Shown one piece after another: positions 48,458 to 57,608 of a stretch of 64,000 nucleotides of DNA; position 1 is the first letter of the stretch; the number at the start of each line of letters is the position of its first letter. The position numbers were made by a program, and so were the translations under genes. This stretch comes from Pseudomonas sp. PDM15 (GTDB taxonomy: Bacteria; Pseudomonadota; Gammaproteobacteria; Pseudomonadales; Pseudomonadaceae): assembly GCF_014851565.1 (NCBI RefSeq), contig NZ_JACVAA010000001.1:496001-560000 (forward strand), given 5' to 3'. The notes below the pieces were generated by a model. That model saw nothing but the letters and a program-made list of their open reading frames with translations, was not told the origin of the DNA and did no database searches.

Positions 48458-49188
48458 CAGGTTTCTCGGAGCAGCGGCTGCAACGCCTGCCACAGGGTTT
48501 CGGGATCGGCGAAGCTGCGCTCCACTTCGGGCAGTTGCGGGCGTTGCAGGATCAGCACCGGCAGGTCGCGCTCGCGGGCGACCTGCAGCTTGGCCTCGGT
48601 GGCATTGCCGCCACTGTTCTTGCTCACCAGCACATCGAAGCCCTCCGCGGCGAACAGCGCGCGTTCGTCTTCAAGGGTGAAGGGGCCGCGCGCGGCGATG
48701 CAGCGGGCGCGTGGGTGTTCGGGCTGGGCATCGAGCAGGCGCAGGGTCCAGTGCTGGTGCGCGGGAATCTCGTCGAGGTGCGCCAGCGGTTCGCGGCCGA
48801 GGGTGAAGAAGGGCTTGCGGAAGGGCTCCAGCGCCTGGACCAGTGCGGCCCAGTCCACCACCTCGCGCCAGTCGTCGCCGGGCTGCGGCTGCCAGCCCGG
48901 TCGACGCAGCGCCCAGCAGGGCACGCTTGTCAGGCGCGCGGCCGTGGCGGCATTGGCGCTGATCTGCGCGGCATAGGGATGGGTGACGTCCAGCAGCAGG
49001 TCGAAGCCCTTGGCGCTGATAAAGTCGGCCAGGCCCTCGGCACCGCCGAAGCCACCAACGCGCACCTGGCAGTTCAGGTCCTCCGGCACCTTGCCCAGCC
49101 CGGCCAGGCTGTACAGGTGCTCGGGGCCCAGGCGACGGGCCAGGCGAAGTGCGTCGCCGACACCGCCGAGCAGCAGCACGCGGGTCAC
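48457..49188 (-). CDS. cobK: cobalt-precorrin-6A/precorrin-6A reductase
   Basis: 243 residues from a GTG at 49188, overlapping the cobL stop by four bases (GTGA), which fixes the start; the longer in-frame form is a shadow. Opens [17 protein letters not shown], with [20 protein letters not shown] and FTLGREPL, all typical of CobK/CbiJ. Reduces precorrin-6A with NADPH. Cytosolic. Confidence 0.92.
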   Translation of the reverse strand: MTRVLLLGGVGDALRLARRLGPEHLYSLAGLGKVPEDLNCQVRVGGFGGAEGLADFISAKGFDLLLDVTHPYAAQISANAATAARLTSVPCWALRRPGWQPQPGDDWREVVDWAALVQALEPFRKPFFTLGREPLAHLDEIPAHQHWTLRLLDAQPEHPRARCIAARGPFTLEDERALFAAEGFDVLVSKNSGGNATEAKLQVARERDLPVLILQRPQLPEVERSFADPETLWQALQPLLRET

Positions 49189-50387
49189 GGCTTGTGCACT
49201 TGCAGCAGGGTGATCGGCAGGGCGCTGCGCCAGGTGTCGAATTCGCCCAGCGGCTGGGCCTGGGCGATGGCGATACGGGTCAGCTCGCCGCCGTGCTGTT
49301 CGCGGAAGCTCACCAGCATGGCCTCGCTCTGCAGGGTCACAGCGTTGGCGATCAGCCGCCCGCCGGGCTTGAGCGCCTGCCAGCACAGCTCCAGCACGCC
49401 GGGTACGGTGACGCCGCCACCGATAAAGATGGCGTCGGGAAAGTCGAGGCCGGCCAGTGCCTCCGGTGCCTCGCCGGCCACCAGCTGCAGCTGCGGCACG
49501 CCGAGGGCGTCGCGGTTGTGCGCGATCAGTTGCTGGCGACCTTCGTTAGCCTCGATGGCGATGGCGCGACAGCGCGGATGGCTACGCAGCCACTCGATGC
49601 CGATCGAACCGCAGCCGGCGCCGACATCCCACAGCAGCTCGCCGGGGCGTGGCGCCAGGCGGGCAAGGGTGATGGCGCGCACGTCGCGCTTGGTCAGCTG
49701 GCCGTCGTGCTGGTAGGCGTCGTCGGGCAGGCCGATGGTCAGCGGTAGCGGCTGCATGCCGGTATCGGCCTGGCATTCCACGGCCAGCAGATTGAGCGCG
49801 GCGACTGCTTCCACACTCCAGCTCGCGGCCAGGCCATCAATGCGTCGCTCCAGCGGGCCGCCCAGGTGTTCCAGCACGCTCAGACGGCTGGCGCCGAAGC
49901 CACGCTCGCGCAACAGGGCGGCGATGGCGGCGGGGCTATCGCCGTCGTTGCACAGGATCAGCAGGCGCTGGCCGTCATGCAGATGGCGGGCGACGGCGGG
50001 CAGAGGACGCGCCACCACCGACAGCAGGGTCACGTCCTGCAGCGGCCAGCCCAGGCGGGCGGCGGCCAGGGAATAGGAGGAGGGCCCCGGCAGCACCCGC
50101 ATCTCGCCTTGATCTACCTGACGCGCCAGGCTGGCGCCAACGCCGAAGAGCATGGGGTCGCCGCTGGCCAGCACGCAGGTCGGCGTGCCGCGTCGTTGCA
50201 GCACCGGCTCCAGGCTGAAGGGGCTCGGCCAGGCTTCGCGCGGGGCGCGGATGCACGGTGGCAGCAGGTCGAGCTGGCGCGGCGCACCGACGATGCACTC
50301 GGCTGCCAGCAGCGCGCGGCGCGCCGCCTTGCCCAGGCCTGCATAACCGTCTTCGCCGATGCCCACTACCGTCAGCCAGGCCGTCAT
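49185..50387 (-). CDS. cobL: precorrin-6Y C5,15-methyltransferase (decarboxylating)
   Basis: 400 residues joining the two halves of CobL: an N-terminal CbiE-like methylase (about 1-200: [33 protein letters not shown]) and a C-terminal CbiT-like class I methyltransferase (220-400: [38 protein letters not shown]). It methylates C5 and C15 and decarboxylates the acetate. First gene of the minus-strand cobL-cobK-ferredoxin run, divergent from cobG across the riboswitch. Confidence 0.95.
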   Translation of the reverse strand: MTAWLTVVGIGEDGYAGLGKAARRALLAAECIVGAPRQLDLLPPCIRAPREAWPSPFSLEPVLQRRGTPTCVLASGDPMLFGVGASLARQVDQGEMRVLPGPSSYSLAAARLGWPLQDVTLLSVVARPLPAVARHLHDGQRLLILCNDGDSPAAIAALLRERGFGASRLSVLEHLGGPLERRIDGLAASWSVEAVAALNLLAVECQADTGMQPLPLTIGLPDDAYQHDGQLTKRDVRAITLARLAPRPGELLWDVGAGCGSIGIEWLRSHPRCRAIAIEANEGRQQLIAHNRDALGVPQLQLVAGEAPEALAGLDFPDAIFIGGGVTVPGVLELCWQALKPGGRLIANAVTLQSEAMLVSFREQHGGELTRIAIAQAQPLGEFDTWRSALPITLLQVHKP

Positions 50388-50424
50388 CTGTGCCTCCTCG
50401 ATGCCTTGCGGGCGACGCGCGGGC

Positions 50425-50455
50425 TTGGCCCGGTGCCGCGAAAAGCGGGCATAAT
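50425..50455 (+). promoter_or_regulatory. candidate sigma-70 promoter for cobG
   Basis: TTGGCC (50425-50430) and CATAAT (50450-50455), spacing 19 bases, place the start about 50462, right where the riboswitch begins. Fits moderately. Confidence 0.45.
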
Positions 50456-50461
50456 AGCGCC

Positions 50462-50637
50462 TTCGTCGGTGCCCGACCCGCTTTGCGGGAAACGCTCGGG
50501 CCTAAGAGGGAACACGGTACAAGCCGTGGCTGCCCCCGCAACTGTAAGCAGCGAGTCGCTTCACACACATGCCACTGAGCAATCGGGAAGGCCGTGCAGC
50601 GATGAGGACCTGTCAGCCAGGAGACCTGCCGACGACG
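50462..50637 (+). promoter_or_regulatory. cobalamin (B12) riboswitch
   Basis: Carries the class signature in order: GGTGCCCG near the 5' end, AAGAGGGAACACGGT, GGCTGCCCCCGCAACTGTAA, GCCACTG, CGGGAAGGCC and a closing GTCAGCCAGGAGACC segment. Adenosylcobalamin binding should lower expression of the downstream cobGHIJ genes. The cobG ATG is 36 bases downstream; no strong terminator hairpin was found between, so translational control is likely. Confidence 0.95.
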
Positions 50638-50672
50638 CAGTCGCGAGTGCCAACATCGGGCGGGGTGTACCG

Positions 50673-52043
50673 ATGCCAAGAAATCCCTGTGTGGATTTCA
50701 CTGGTTCGGTCGCCGCGTCGTTCGTTGTCGGTGACCGTTTGAAACCCTATCCCTCTATTGCCGCTGCGCATGTTCCCCGGCCGTCCGCCTGCCCGGGGCT
50801 GTGGCGCGTCGTGCCGGCGAAAGATGGCGGCATCTGCCGGGTCAAGCTGCCTGGCGGCCTGCTCACCAGCGCTCAGGCCCGCGCTATGGTCGCGGCCTCG
50901 CGAGCCCATGCCAGTGGCGTGCTGGAGCTGACCAACCGCAGCAACCTGCAGATTCGCGGCGTGCGCGAGGAGTGCCAGGGCGCGCTGATACAGCAACTGC
51001 TCGACGCCGGCCTCGGCCCGCGCCATGCCAATGCCGACGATGTGCGCAATGTGCTGATCAGCCCGGCGGCTGGTCGTGATCCTGCCGCTTATCTCGATAC
51101 CCGCCCGCTGGCCGAACAACTACTGGCACTGCTGCAGGATGTACCGGAGTTCCGCGACCTGTCGCCCAAGTTCGCCATCCAGCTGGACGGCGGCGAAGCA
51201 CTGGCGATGCTCGACCATCCGCACGATGTCTGGCTCAGCGCGGTGCCTGGCGGCAACAAGCTGGCCTTCGGCCTGGCCGGTTGCCCGCGCGGTGATGCGC
51301 TGGGCGTGGTCGAGGCGGATCAGGCAGTACCTTTGGTAGAAGCGCTGTTGCACCTGTTCCTCGAACTGGCCGGCGAGCATTCGCGCATGCGCCAGCTGTT
51401 GGCCGAGCTACCGGCGCAAGCTTTCCTCGCCCGCCTGCCATTCGACTTCCAACCTGCGACGCCTAGCATCGCCAGCCCAGCGCTGGAAGGCGCGCCTCTG
51501 GGGGCGCATGCCCAGGCCCAGCCGGGGCGGGTGATGCTGCTGGCCGGTGCGCCGCTCGGGCGGTTGCACGCCGAGCAACTGCAGGCCCTGGCCGATCTGG
51601 CAGATGCCGAGGGTAGCGGCGAGCTGCGCCTTACGCCCTGGCAGGGCGTGCTGCTGCCGGATGTCGCCACTGATCGCCAGTCCATCTTGATGCAGGCCAT
51701 GAGCGACATCGGTCTGCTGCTGGACGCCCGTGCGCCGCTGGCCCGCATGCTCGCCTGCAGCGGCGCCACCGGCTGCGCCAAGGCGGCGGCGGACACCAAG
51801 GCCGATGCCCTGCGCCTGGCCACGCACCTGGGCCCGCACGGCCCGGCGCAGGTGCACCTGTGCGGCTGCCCGCGCAGCTGCGCCGCCGCCCATGTCTCGC
51901 CCTACACGCTGCTGGCCCAGCCCGGCGGCCATTACGACCTCTATCGCCGCGAGCAGGGCCAGGCCGGATTCGGCCGCCTGCTGGCGACGTCCCTCGATAT
52001 CGACCAAGCCGGCGAGCAGCTCGCCGCAGGAAATTCCGAATGA
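50673..52043 (+). CDS. cobG: precorrin-3B synthase (CobG)
   Basis: 456 residues from the ATG at 50673, 36 bases after the riboswitch; a start about 20 residues later is possible. The first ferredoxin-like half is PGLWRVVPAKDGGICRVKLPGGLL, and the C-terminal half contains CSGATGCAKAAADTKADALRLA and VHLCGCPRSCAA, the four Cys of the [4Fe-4S]/siroheme-type site. This oxygen-requiring enzyme performs the ring-contraction step, showing the aerobic B12 route. Coupled to cobH. Confidence 0.93.
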   Translation: MPRNPCVDFTGSVAASFVVGDRLKPYPSIAAAHVPRPSACPGLWRVVPAKDGGICRVKLPGGLLTSAQARAMVAASRAHASGVLELTNRSNLQIRGVREECQGALIQQLLDAGLGPRHANADDVRNVLISPAAGRDPAAYLDTRPLAEQLLALLQDVPEFRDLSPKFAIQLDGGEALAMLDHPHDVWLSAVPGGNKLAFGLAGCPRGDALGVVEADQAVPLVEALLHLFLELAGEHSRMRQLLAELPAQAFLARLPFDFQPATPSIASPALEGAPLGAHAQAQPGRVMLLAGAPLGRLHAEQLQALADLADAEGSGELRLTPWQGVLLPDVATDRQSILMQAMSDIGLLLDARAPLARMLACSGATGCAKAAADTKADALRLATHLGPHGPAQVHLCGCPRSCAAAHVSPYTLLAQPGGHYDLYRREQGQAGFGRLLATSLDIDQAGEQLAAGNSE

Positions 52044-52666
52044 TCGATTACATCCGCGATGGTCAGGAGATCTATCGCCAGTCCTTCGCCACCATCCGCG
52101 CCGAGGCCGACCTCGGCGCCATCCCGGCCGACCTGGAAAAACTCGCCGTACGCCTGATCCACGCCTGCGGCATGGTCGACGTGGTGCAGGACCTGCGCTT
52201 CTCGCCCGGCGCGGGCACCGCCGGCCGCGCGGCACTGGCCAAGGGCGCACCGATCCTCTGCGATGCGCGCATGGTCGCCGAGGGCATCACCCGCGCGCGC
52301 CTGCCTGCCAACAACCCGGTGATCTGCACCCTGAACGAGGCGGATGTGCCGCAGCTGGCCCGTGACCTCGGCAACACCCGCTCGGCAGCGGCGCTGGAGC
52401 ACTGGCGCGAGCACCTGGAAGGCAGCGTGGTGGTGATCGGCAACGCGCCCACCGCGCTGTTCTACCTGCTGGAAATGCTCGACGCCGGCGCGCCGAAGCC
52501 GGCGCTGATCCTCGGCATGCCGGTGGGCTTTATCGGCGCCGCCGAATCCAAGGACATGCTCGCCGCCGACAGCCGCGGCGTGCCCTACGTCATCGTGCGC
52601 GGCCGTCGTGGCGGCAGCGCCATGGCCGCCGCCGCCGTCAACGCCCTGGCCACGGAGGTGGAGTGA
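52040..52666 (+). CDS. cobH: precorrin-8X methylmutase
   Basis: 208 residues from the ATG overlapping the cobG stop (ATGA). The motif [16 protein letters not shown] with catalytic His near 43, and [29 protein letters not shown] and [13 protein letters not shown], are all diagnostic. Converts precorrin-8X to hydrogenobyrinic acid. Confidence 0.96.
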   Translation: MIDYIRDGQEIYRQSFATIRAEADLGAIPADLEKLAVRLIHACGMVDVVQDLRFSPGAGTAGRAALAKGAPILCDARMVAEGITRARLPANNPVICTLNEADVPQLARDLGNTRSAAALEHWREHLEGSVVVIGNAPTALFYLLEMLDAGAPKPALILGMPVGFIGAAESKDMLAADSRGVPYVIVRGRRGGSAMAAAAVNALATEVE

Positions 52667-53406
52667 TGAAGGGCCGTCTGCTCGGCCTCGGCGTCGGCCC
52701 CGGCGATCCGGAGCTGATCACCCTCAAGGCCCTGCGCCTGCTGCAGTCCGCGCCGGTGGTGGGCTACTTCGTGGCCAAGGCCAAGGCGAATAAAGGTCAG
52801 GGCGGCAACGCCTTCGGCATCATCGAACAGCACCTGACCGAGGCGCAGCGCCGCCTGCCGCTGGTGTACCCGGTGACCACCGAGAAGCTGGAGCCGCCGC
52901 TGACCTACGAGGATGTGATCGCCGACTTCTACGACACCTGCGCCGTGCAGATTGCCGCCGAGCTGGATGCCGGCCGCGATGTGGCGGTGATCTGCGAGGG
53001 CGACCCTTTCTTCTACGGCTCCTACATGTACCTGCACGACCGCCTCGCCGCGCAGTATGAGGCTGAGGTGGTGCCCGGCGTGTGCTCCATGCTCGGCTGC
53101 GCCTCGGTGCTGGGCACGCCGCTGGTGTATCGCAACCAGAGCCTGAGCGTGCTCTCCGGCGTACTGCCGGAAGAGGAACTGGAGCAGCGCCTGCGCAGCG
53201 CCGAGGCTGCCGTGGTGATGAAGCTGGGTCGCAACTTCGACAAGGTGCGCCGCGTGCTGCAACGCCTCGGCCTGGCCGAACGCGCGCACTACGTGGAGCG
53301 CGCGACCATGGACAACCAGCACATAGTGCCGCTGGACGAGGTCGACCCGCTGGCCTCGCCGTACTTCTCCATGATCCTGGTGCCGGGGGAGAAGTGGCGT
53401 GGCTGA
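52666..53406 (+). CDS. cobI: precorrin-2 C20-methyltransferase
   Basis: 246 residues; ATG at 52666 overlaps the cobH stop (TGATG), with GGAGGTGGAG ahead; a GTG at 52663 is also in frame. SAM-dependent class III fold: [46 protein letters not shown]. Methylates C20 of precorrin-2. Confidence 0.94.
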   Translation: MKGRLLGLGVGPGDPELITLKALRLLQSAPVVGYFVAKAKANKGQGGNAFGIIEQHLTEAQRRLPLVYPVTTEKLEPPLTYEDVIADFYDTCAVQIAAELDAGRDVAVICEGDPFFYGSYMYLHDRLAAQYEAEVVPGVCSMLGCASVLGTPLVYRNQSLSVLSGVLPEEELEQRLRSAEAAVVMKLGRNFDKVRRVLQRLGLAERAHYVERATMDNQHIVPLDEVDPLASPYFSMILVPGEKWRG

Positions 53407-53419
53407 CTCGATCTTGGTG

Positions 53420-53477
53420 GGAGCGGCCTTGGCCGCGATTGCTTGCCGTACTCCGTCATCGCGGCCAAGGCCGCTCC
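53420..53477. repeat. REP-like inverted pair GGAGCGGCCTTGGCCGCGAT / ATCGCGGCCAAGGCCGCTCC
   Basis: A 20-base arm at 53420-53439 is inverted exactly at 53458-53477 in the gap between cobI and cobJ. Such extragenic palindromes are common in P. mendocina-like genomes by recall. It may alter mRNA stability between the two genes. Confidence 0.8.
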
Positions 53478-53493
53478 TACAAGGGGCGCGTCC

Positions 53494-55146
53494 ATGAGCC
53501 CCACCATCGTCATCCTCGGTCCCTCGGCCCTGGCCACCGCGCGCCGCGTGCGCGAGCGCTATCCCGATGCCCGCATCCACGGCCTGGCCGGGCGGGTGGA
53601 GGAGGTAGACGAAAGCTACCGCGAATTCGCCGAACACCTGCGCGGCCTGTACCGCGCCGGCACGCCCATCATCGCCCTGTGCGCCGCCGGCATCGTGATT
53701 CGCAGCCTGGCTTCGGCATTGGTGGAAAAGGGCATGGAGCCGCCGGTGCTGGCCCTGGCCGAAGACGGCAGCGCCGTGGTGCCGCTGCTCGGCGGCCTGG
53801 CCGGGGTCAATCGCCTGGCCCGCGAACTGGGCGAGTGGCTGGCGGTGGCGCCGGCCATCACCACCAGCGGCGAGCTGCGCTTCGGCACCTGCCTGCTCGA
53901 CCCGCCAGCAGGCTATGCCCTGGCCGATCTGGAGCAAGGCAAACGCCTGGTCAGCGACCTGCTCGGCGGTGCGCGCCTGCGCGTCGAAGGCGAGGCGCCC
54001 TGGCTGGAGCAGGCCAACCTGCCGCTGCATGCCGAGGGCGAGCGTTGCCTGCGCATCGATGTGGCCGCCGCCAGCGACGATGATGCGCTGCTGATTCATC
54101 CGCGCCGGTTGCTGGCGCGCTGCGCCGAGCCGTCCACCGAGCTGGCTGTTCATCTGCGCGCCGCGCTAGCCAAGGCCGGCATGGCCGAGGCGGCGCTGGC
54201 CGCGTTCCTGGTCGCGGGCGAGGGGCGTTCGTTGCCGTTCGCCGAGCAGGCCGCCGCCGAGTTGAAGGTACCGCTGCGTTTTATCGAGTCGAATACCGCG
54301 CTGCCGCCGGTCTGCTACGAGGCGCCGGGGCTGAGTTTGCATCTGGCCGATAGCCCGCAAACCGCTGCCGCCCTCGGCCGCCCGCGTGGTCGCCTCAGCG
54401 TGGTCGGCATCGGTCCTGGCTGCGCCGAGCTGCTGGCCCCGGCCGTGCGCCGCGCGCTGGACGAGGCCGAGGACGTGCTCGGCTACGAGACCTACGTGAT
54501 CATGGCCGGCCCCTACCGCGCTGACCAGTGCCTGCACGCCAGCGACAACCGCGAGGAGTTGCAGCGCGCCGCCCATGCCTTCGAACTGGCGGCGCAGGGA
54601 CGCCGCGTGGTGATGGTGTCCTCCGGCGACCCCGGCGTATTCGCCATGGCTGCCGCGGTGATGGAGGCGCTGGAGGCTTCCAGCGATGCAGGTTGGCAGG
54701 GCGTCGAGCTGGAAGTGCTGCCCGGTATCTCCGCCGCCCTGGCCACCGCGGCCAGGGCTGGTGCGCCGCTGGGGCACGACTTCTGCCTGATCTCCCTGTC
54801 CGACAACCTCAAGCCCTGGGCGGTGATCGAGAAACGCCTGCAGCATGCTGCCGCCGCCGATCTGGCCATGGCCTTCTACAACCCGATCTCCCGGGCGCGC
54901 CCCTGGCAGCTCGGTCGGGCGCTGGACCTGCTGCGCCAGCATCGCGAACCGCAGACCCTGGTCGTGCTCGGCCGCGACATCGGCCGTCCGGCCGAGGCGC
55001 TGCGCGTGCTCACCCTCGGCGAGCTCACCCCGGAGTTGGTGGACATGCGCACCCTGGTGATCATCGGCTCCAGCCAGACCCGCCGCTTCCCGCGCCAGGG
55101 CGGCGGCGAATGGGTGTATACACCGCGGTGGTATCCGCAGGCTTGA
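53494..55146 (+). CDS. cobJ: CbiG-CobJ fusion: precorrin-3B C17-methyltransferase
   Basis: 550 residues from the ATG at 53494. The N-terminal ~300 residues are CbiG-like: LCAAGIVIRSLASALVEKGMEPPVLAL, SAVVPLLGGLAGVNRLARELG (CbiG_N) and FLVAGEGRSLPFAEQAAAELKVPLRF (CbiG/CobE C-terminal part). From about 310 a class III methyltransferase follows: LSVVGIGPGCAELLAPAVRRALDEAEDVLGYETYV, SSGDPGVFAMAAAVMEAL. In the aerobic route CbiG chemistry is not needed, so its part may have a CobE-like role. Fusion is common in pseudomonads by recall. Confidence 0.92.
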   Translation: MSPTIVILGPSALATARRVRERYPDARIHGLAGRVEEVDESYREFAEHLRGLYRAGTPIIALCAAGIVIRSLASALVEKGMEPPVLALAEDGSAVVPLLGGLAGVNRLARELGEWLAVAPAITTSGELRFGTCLLDPPAGYALADLEQGKRLVSDLLGGARLRVEGEAPWLEQANLPLHAEGERCLRIDVAAASDDDALLIHPRRLLARCAEPSTELAVHLRAALAKAGMAEAALAAFLVAGEGRSLPFAEQAAAELKVPLRFIESNTALPPVCYEAPGLSLHLADSPQTAAALGRPRGRLSVVGIGPGCAELLAPAVRRALDEAEDVLGYETYVIMAGPYRADQCLHASDNREELQRAAHAFELAAQGRRVVMVSSGDPGVFAMAAAVMEALEASSDAGWQGVELEVLPGISAALATAARAGAPLGHDFCLISLSDNLKPWAVIEKRLQHAAAADLAMAFYNPISRARPWQLGRALDLLRQHREPQTLVVLGRDIGRPAEALRVLTLGELTPELVDMRTLVIIGSSQTRRFPRQGGGEWVYTPRWYPQA

Positions 55147-55151
55147 GCAAT

Positions 55152-55247
55152 TACTCAACAGAAAATGACTGTTCTTGTTATTTTCTGTTGAGTATTTCGC
55201 CTTTCAGTTCTACGCTAAGTGACAGTTACTGTAACTTTCCGTTGAGC
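55152..55247. promoter_or_regulatory. AbiE operator-like inverted repeat and promoter
   Basis: TACTCAACAGAAAAT (55152-55166) is exactly inverted as ATTTTCTGTTGAGTA (55180-55194). A third partial copy ACTTTCCGTTGAGC lies at 55234-55247, and a small palindrome AGTTACTGTAACT at 55224-55236. A promoter TTGAGT-N17-TACGCT (55188-55216) overlaps the right arm. AbiEi antitoxins are known to bind inverted repeats in their own promoter and repress it; this layout fits. The hairpin could also end the cobJ transcript. Confidence 0.6.
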
Positions 55248-55254
55248 TATCGCC

Positions 55255-55824
55255 ATGGAAACGCGCCGCGAAAGCAGCCAGCCCATTCGCCGCTTGTATG
55301 GCGGCCTGGATTCGCTTGCCTCCCCCGACCGTTACCTGTTCACCCCTTCGGACATCCGCGCCCTGGTGCCGGATATTTCCGTCGAGGCCTTTCGCGCCTT
55401 GCTCAGTCGGGCGGCCAAGGAGGGCAGGCTGGAGCGCGTCTGTCGTGGCCTCTATCTCTACCTTCCGGCGCGGCCCAATTCCGGGTTGCTGCTGTTCCAT
55501 GCGGCGGCCCGCCTGCGTGCCCAGGAGTTCAACTACATCAGCCTGGAAACCGCACTCAGCGACGCCGGCATCATTTCGCAGATCCCGCTGAACTGGATCA
55601 CCCTGATGTCCTCGGGGCGCTCCAGCCGTATCGAATGCGGTCGCTGGGGCACCATCGAGTTCGTGCATACCCGGCAGAGGCCGCAGGACCTGAGCGAGCA
55701 GCTCGTCTATGACGAGCGCTGCCGCCTGTGGCGCGCATCTCCAGCCCTGGCGCTGCGCGATATGAAGGTGGCGAAGCGCAATCTCGACCTGATCGACTGG
55801 AGTGCAGCCCATGAGCTTGTTTGA
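55255..55824 (+). CDS. AbiEi-family antitoxin (type IV toxin-antitoxin)
   Basis: 189 residues: N-terminal winged-helix domain (about 20-75: YLFTPSDIRALVPDISVEAFRALLSRAAKEGRL) for promoter binding and a C-terminal AbiEi-type domain with LYLYLPARP and SLETALSDAGI. Type IV antitoxins counteract the toxin and repress their operon. The toxin gene overlaps its end by 14 bases. Confidence 0.85.
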   Translation: METRRESSQPIRRLYGGLDSLASPDRYLFTPSDIRALVPDISVEAFRALLSRAAKEGRLERVCRGLYLYLPARPNSGLLLFHAAARLRAQEFNYISLETALSDAGIISQIPLNWITLMSSGRSSRIECGRWGTIEFVHTRQRPQDLSEQLVYDERCRLWRASPALALRDMKVAKRNLDLIDWSAAHELV

Positions 55825-56710
55825 TCGCCTGGTAGACCAGGCCCTCGTCCAAAACGGAGACCTGGCGAGCCTGCGCGTCGTGGTGGAGAAGGAGCTGCTG
55901 CATCACGACATCATGCTGGCCCTGAGCGAGGCCGGCATGCTGGAGAAACTCTGCTTTATCGGCGGCACCTGCCTGCGTGCCTGCTACGGCTCCAATCGCT
56001 TGAGCGAGGACCTGGATTTCACCGGAGGCGCCGATTTCGACCGTGCCGATCTGTCCCAGCTGAAAGCCACCCTGATCGACAGGTTGCAGACCAAGTACGG
56101 CCTGCAGGTGGAGGTCAGCGAGCCGAGCAAGGAGTCGGGCAATGTCGACACCTGGAAGCTGAAGATCCAGACCCGGCCGCAAGCGCGCAGCATGCCGGCC
56201 CAGCGCATCAACATCGATGTCTGCGCCATCCCCACGTACCTGAGCACGCCGAAGACCCTGCTCAATCCCTATGGCGTGGACATGGGCACCCAGGGCTTGA
56301 TCCTCAATACCGAGGCGTTGGAAGAAATCTATGTGGACAAGATTCTGGCCTTCGCCCTGCGTCGTGGGCGTATCAAGAATCGCGATCTCTGGGACCTGCT
56401 GTGGCTGAAACAGCAGGGTGTCGAGCCGGCGCTGCAGCTGCTGCCAGGCAAGCTGGGCGATCACCGCGTGCAGGTGCCGGACTTCCTGGCCAGGGCGGAT
56501 GAGCGTGTCGCTTCGCTGTCCGGCGATCCGCAGGTAAAGGCCGACTTCCGCAAGGAAATGCAGCGCTTTCTGCCGCCCCGGATAGTGGCCGATACGGTGA
56601 ACAACGACCGATTCTGGGACTACCTGGTGAGCGAGATACCGGCGTTGATGCGGCGAGCCAAAGTGCACCTCGAGGGCAATGCGCAGGCGGGCGAATCGTT
56701 CCGCATGTGA
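55811..56710 (+). CDS. AbiEii-family nucleotidyltransferase toxin
   Basis: 299 residues from the ATG at 55811. Nucleotidyltransferase motif GGTCLRACYG (51-60) and DLDF (67-70), INIDVC, then EEIYVDKILAFALRRGRIKNRDLWDL (171-196), motifs III and IV of the DUF1814/AbiEii family. Such toxins modify cell components, often tRNA, and halt growth; used for phage defence or plasmid maintenance. GTG at 55802 is an alternative start. Confidence 0.87.
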   Translation: MSLFDRLVDQALVQNGDLASLRVVVEKELLHHDIMLALSEAGMLEKLCFIGGTCLRACYGSNRLSEDLDFTGGADFDRADLSQLKATLIDRLQTKYGLQVEVSEPSKESGNVDTWKLKIQTRPQARSMPAQRINIDVCAIPTYLSTPKTLLNPYGVDMGTQGLILNTEALEEIYVDKILAFALRRGRIKNRDLWDLLWLKQQGVEPALQLLPGKLGDHRVQVPDFLARADERVASLSGDPQVKADFRKEMQRFLPPRIVADTVNNDRFWDYLVSEIPALMRRAKVHLEGNAQAGESFRM

Positions 56711-56756
56711 TGGGGCCGGCTACGCTCTCCGAAGTCCAGCAGAGGAGTCACCCGCC

Positions 56757-57608
56757 ATGCCGCACCAGCCCGCCCACCAGGTACCCAATCAGTTCGTCGA
56801 GAGCAATGGCCGTCGCCTGGCCTATCGGGTGATCGGCGAGGGCACGCCGCTGCTGCTGTGCGTACGCTTTCGCGGCACCATGGATGACTGGGACCCGCTG
56901 TTCCTCGATGCGCTCGCCGAGCAGGGCTTCAGGGTCTACGTCTTCGACTACAGCGGCCTGGGCCTGTCCGGCGGCGAGCCCAGTTACGACCCAGCGCGCC
57001 TGGCCCGCGACATTCTCGCCCTGATCGCCGCCCTCGACCTGCAGCGCCTGGTGCTCGGCGGCTGGTCGCTCGGTGGCATCGCCGCGCAGCTGGTGTTCCT
57101 GCAGGCGCCGCAGCGGCTCAGTCATCTGCTGCTGTTCGGCACCACGCCGCCGGGTGAGCTGGTGCGCATGGGCGAGCCGCTGTTCTATGAGCTGGCGCGG
57201 CGGGAGAACGACTTCGAGGACTTCGTTCACCTGTTCTTCGAGCCGCTGTCCCAGGACAGCCGCGCGGCGGCAACCCAGTCGGCCGCGCGCATCGCTTCGC
57301 GTACCTCCGGCCAGTGCCCGCCGGTGCCCCACGAGTGGGCCGGCCAGCAACTGGGCGACGGGCCGCGCAACCCGATCATCCCGGTGCCGCCGCTGCTCGA
57401 CGCCCTCAAGCGCACGGGCATTCCCGTGCTGCACATCGGTGGCAGCCACGACATCGTCTTTCCGGTGGAAAACTGGCACGCCCTCAGCGGCGCGCTGCCG
57501 ACCCTGCAGCTGCTGACCCTGCCGAGCTCCGGCCATGGCCCGCACCTGCAATACCCGCTGGCCTGCGCCAGGCATATAGCGGCGTTCGTCGAAGGTGAGA
57601 GTTCCTAG
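56757..57608 (+). CDS. alpha/beta-hydrolase
   Basis: 283 residues from the ATG at 56757 with GAGGAG ahead. Nucleophile Ser-104 in GGWSLGG, oxyanion strand around GTPLLLCVRF, Asp in GSHDIVFP and His in SGHGPHLQ complete the triad. Typical of esterase/dehalogenase-like hydrolases; substrate unknown. Ends overlapping the flavin reductase gene convergently. Confidence 0.87.
   Translation: MPHQPAHQVPNQFVESNGRRLAYRVIGEGTPLLLCVRFRGTMDDWDPLFLDALAEQGFRVYVFDYSGLGLSGGEPSYDPARLARDILALIAALDLQRLVLGGWSLGGIAAQLVFLQAPQRLSHLLLFGTTPPGELVRMGEPLFYELARRENDFEDFVHLFFEPLSQDSRAAATQSAARIASRTSGQCPPVPHEWAGQQLGDGPRNPIIPVPPLLDALKRTGIPVLHIGGSHDIVFPVENWHALSGALPTLQLLTLPSSGHGPHLQYPLACARHIAAFVEGESS

Noticed and set aside
49866..52043. 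Extended cobG reading through the riboswitch
   Set aside because: The extra N-terminus runs antisense through cobL and across the riboswitch; no Shine-Dalgarno and no homology.
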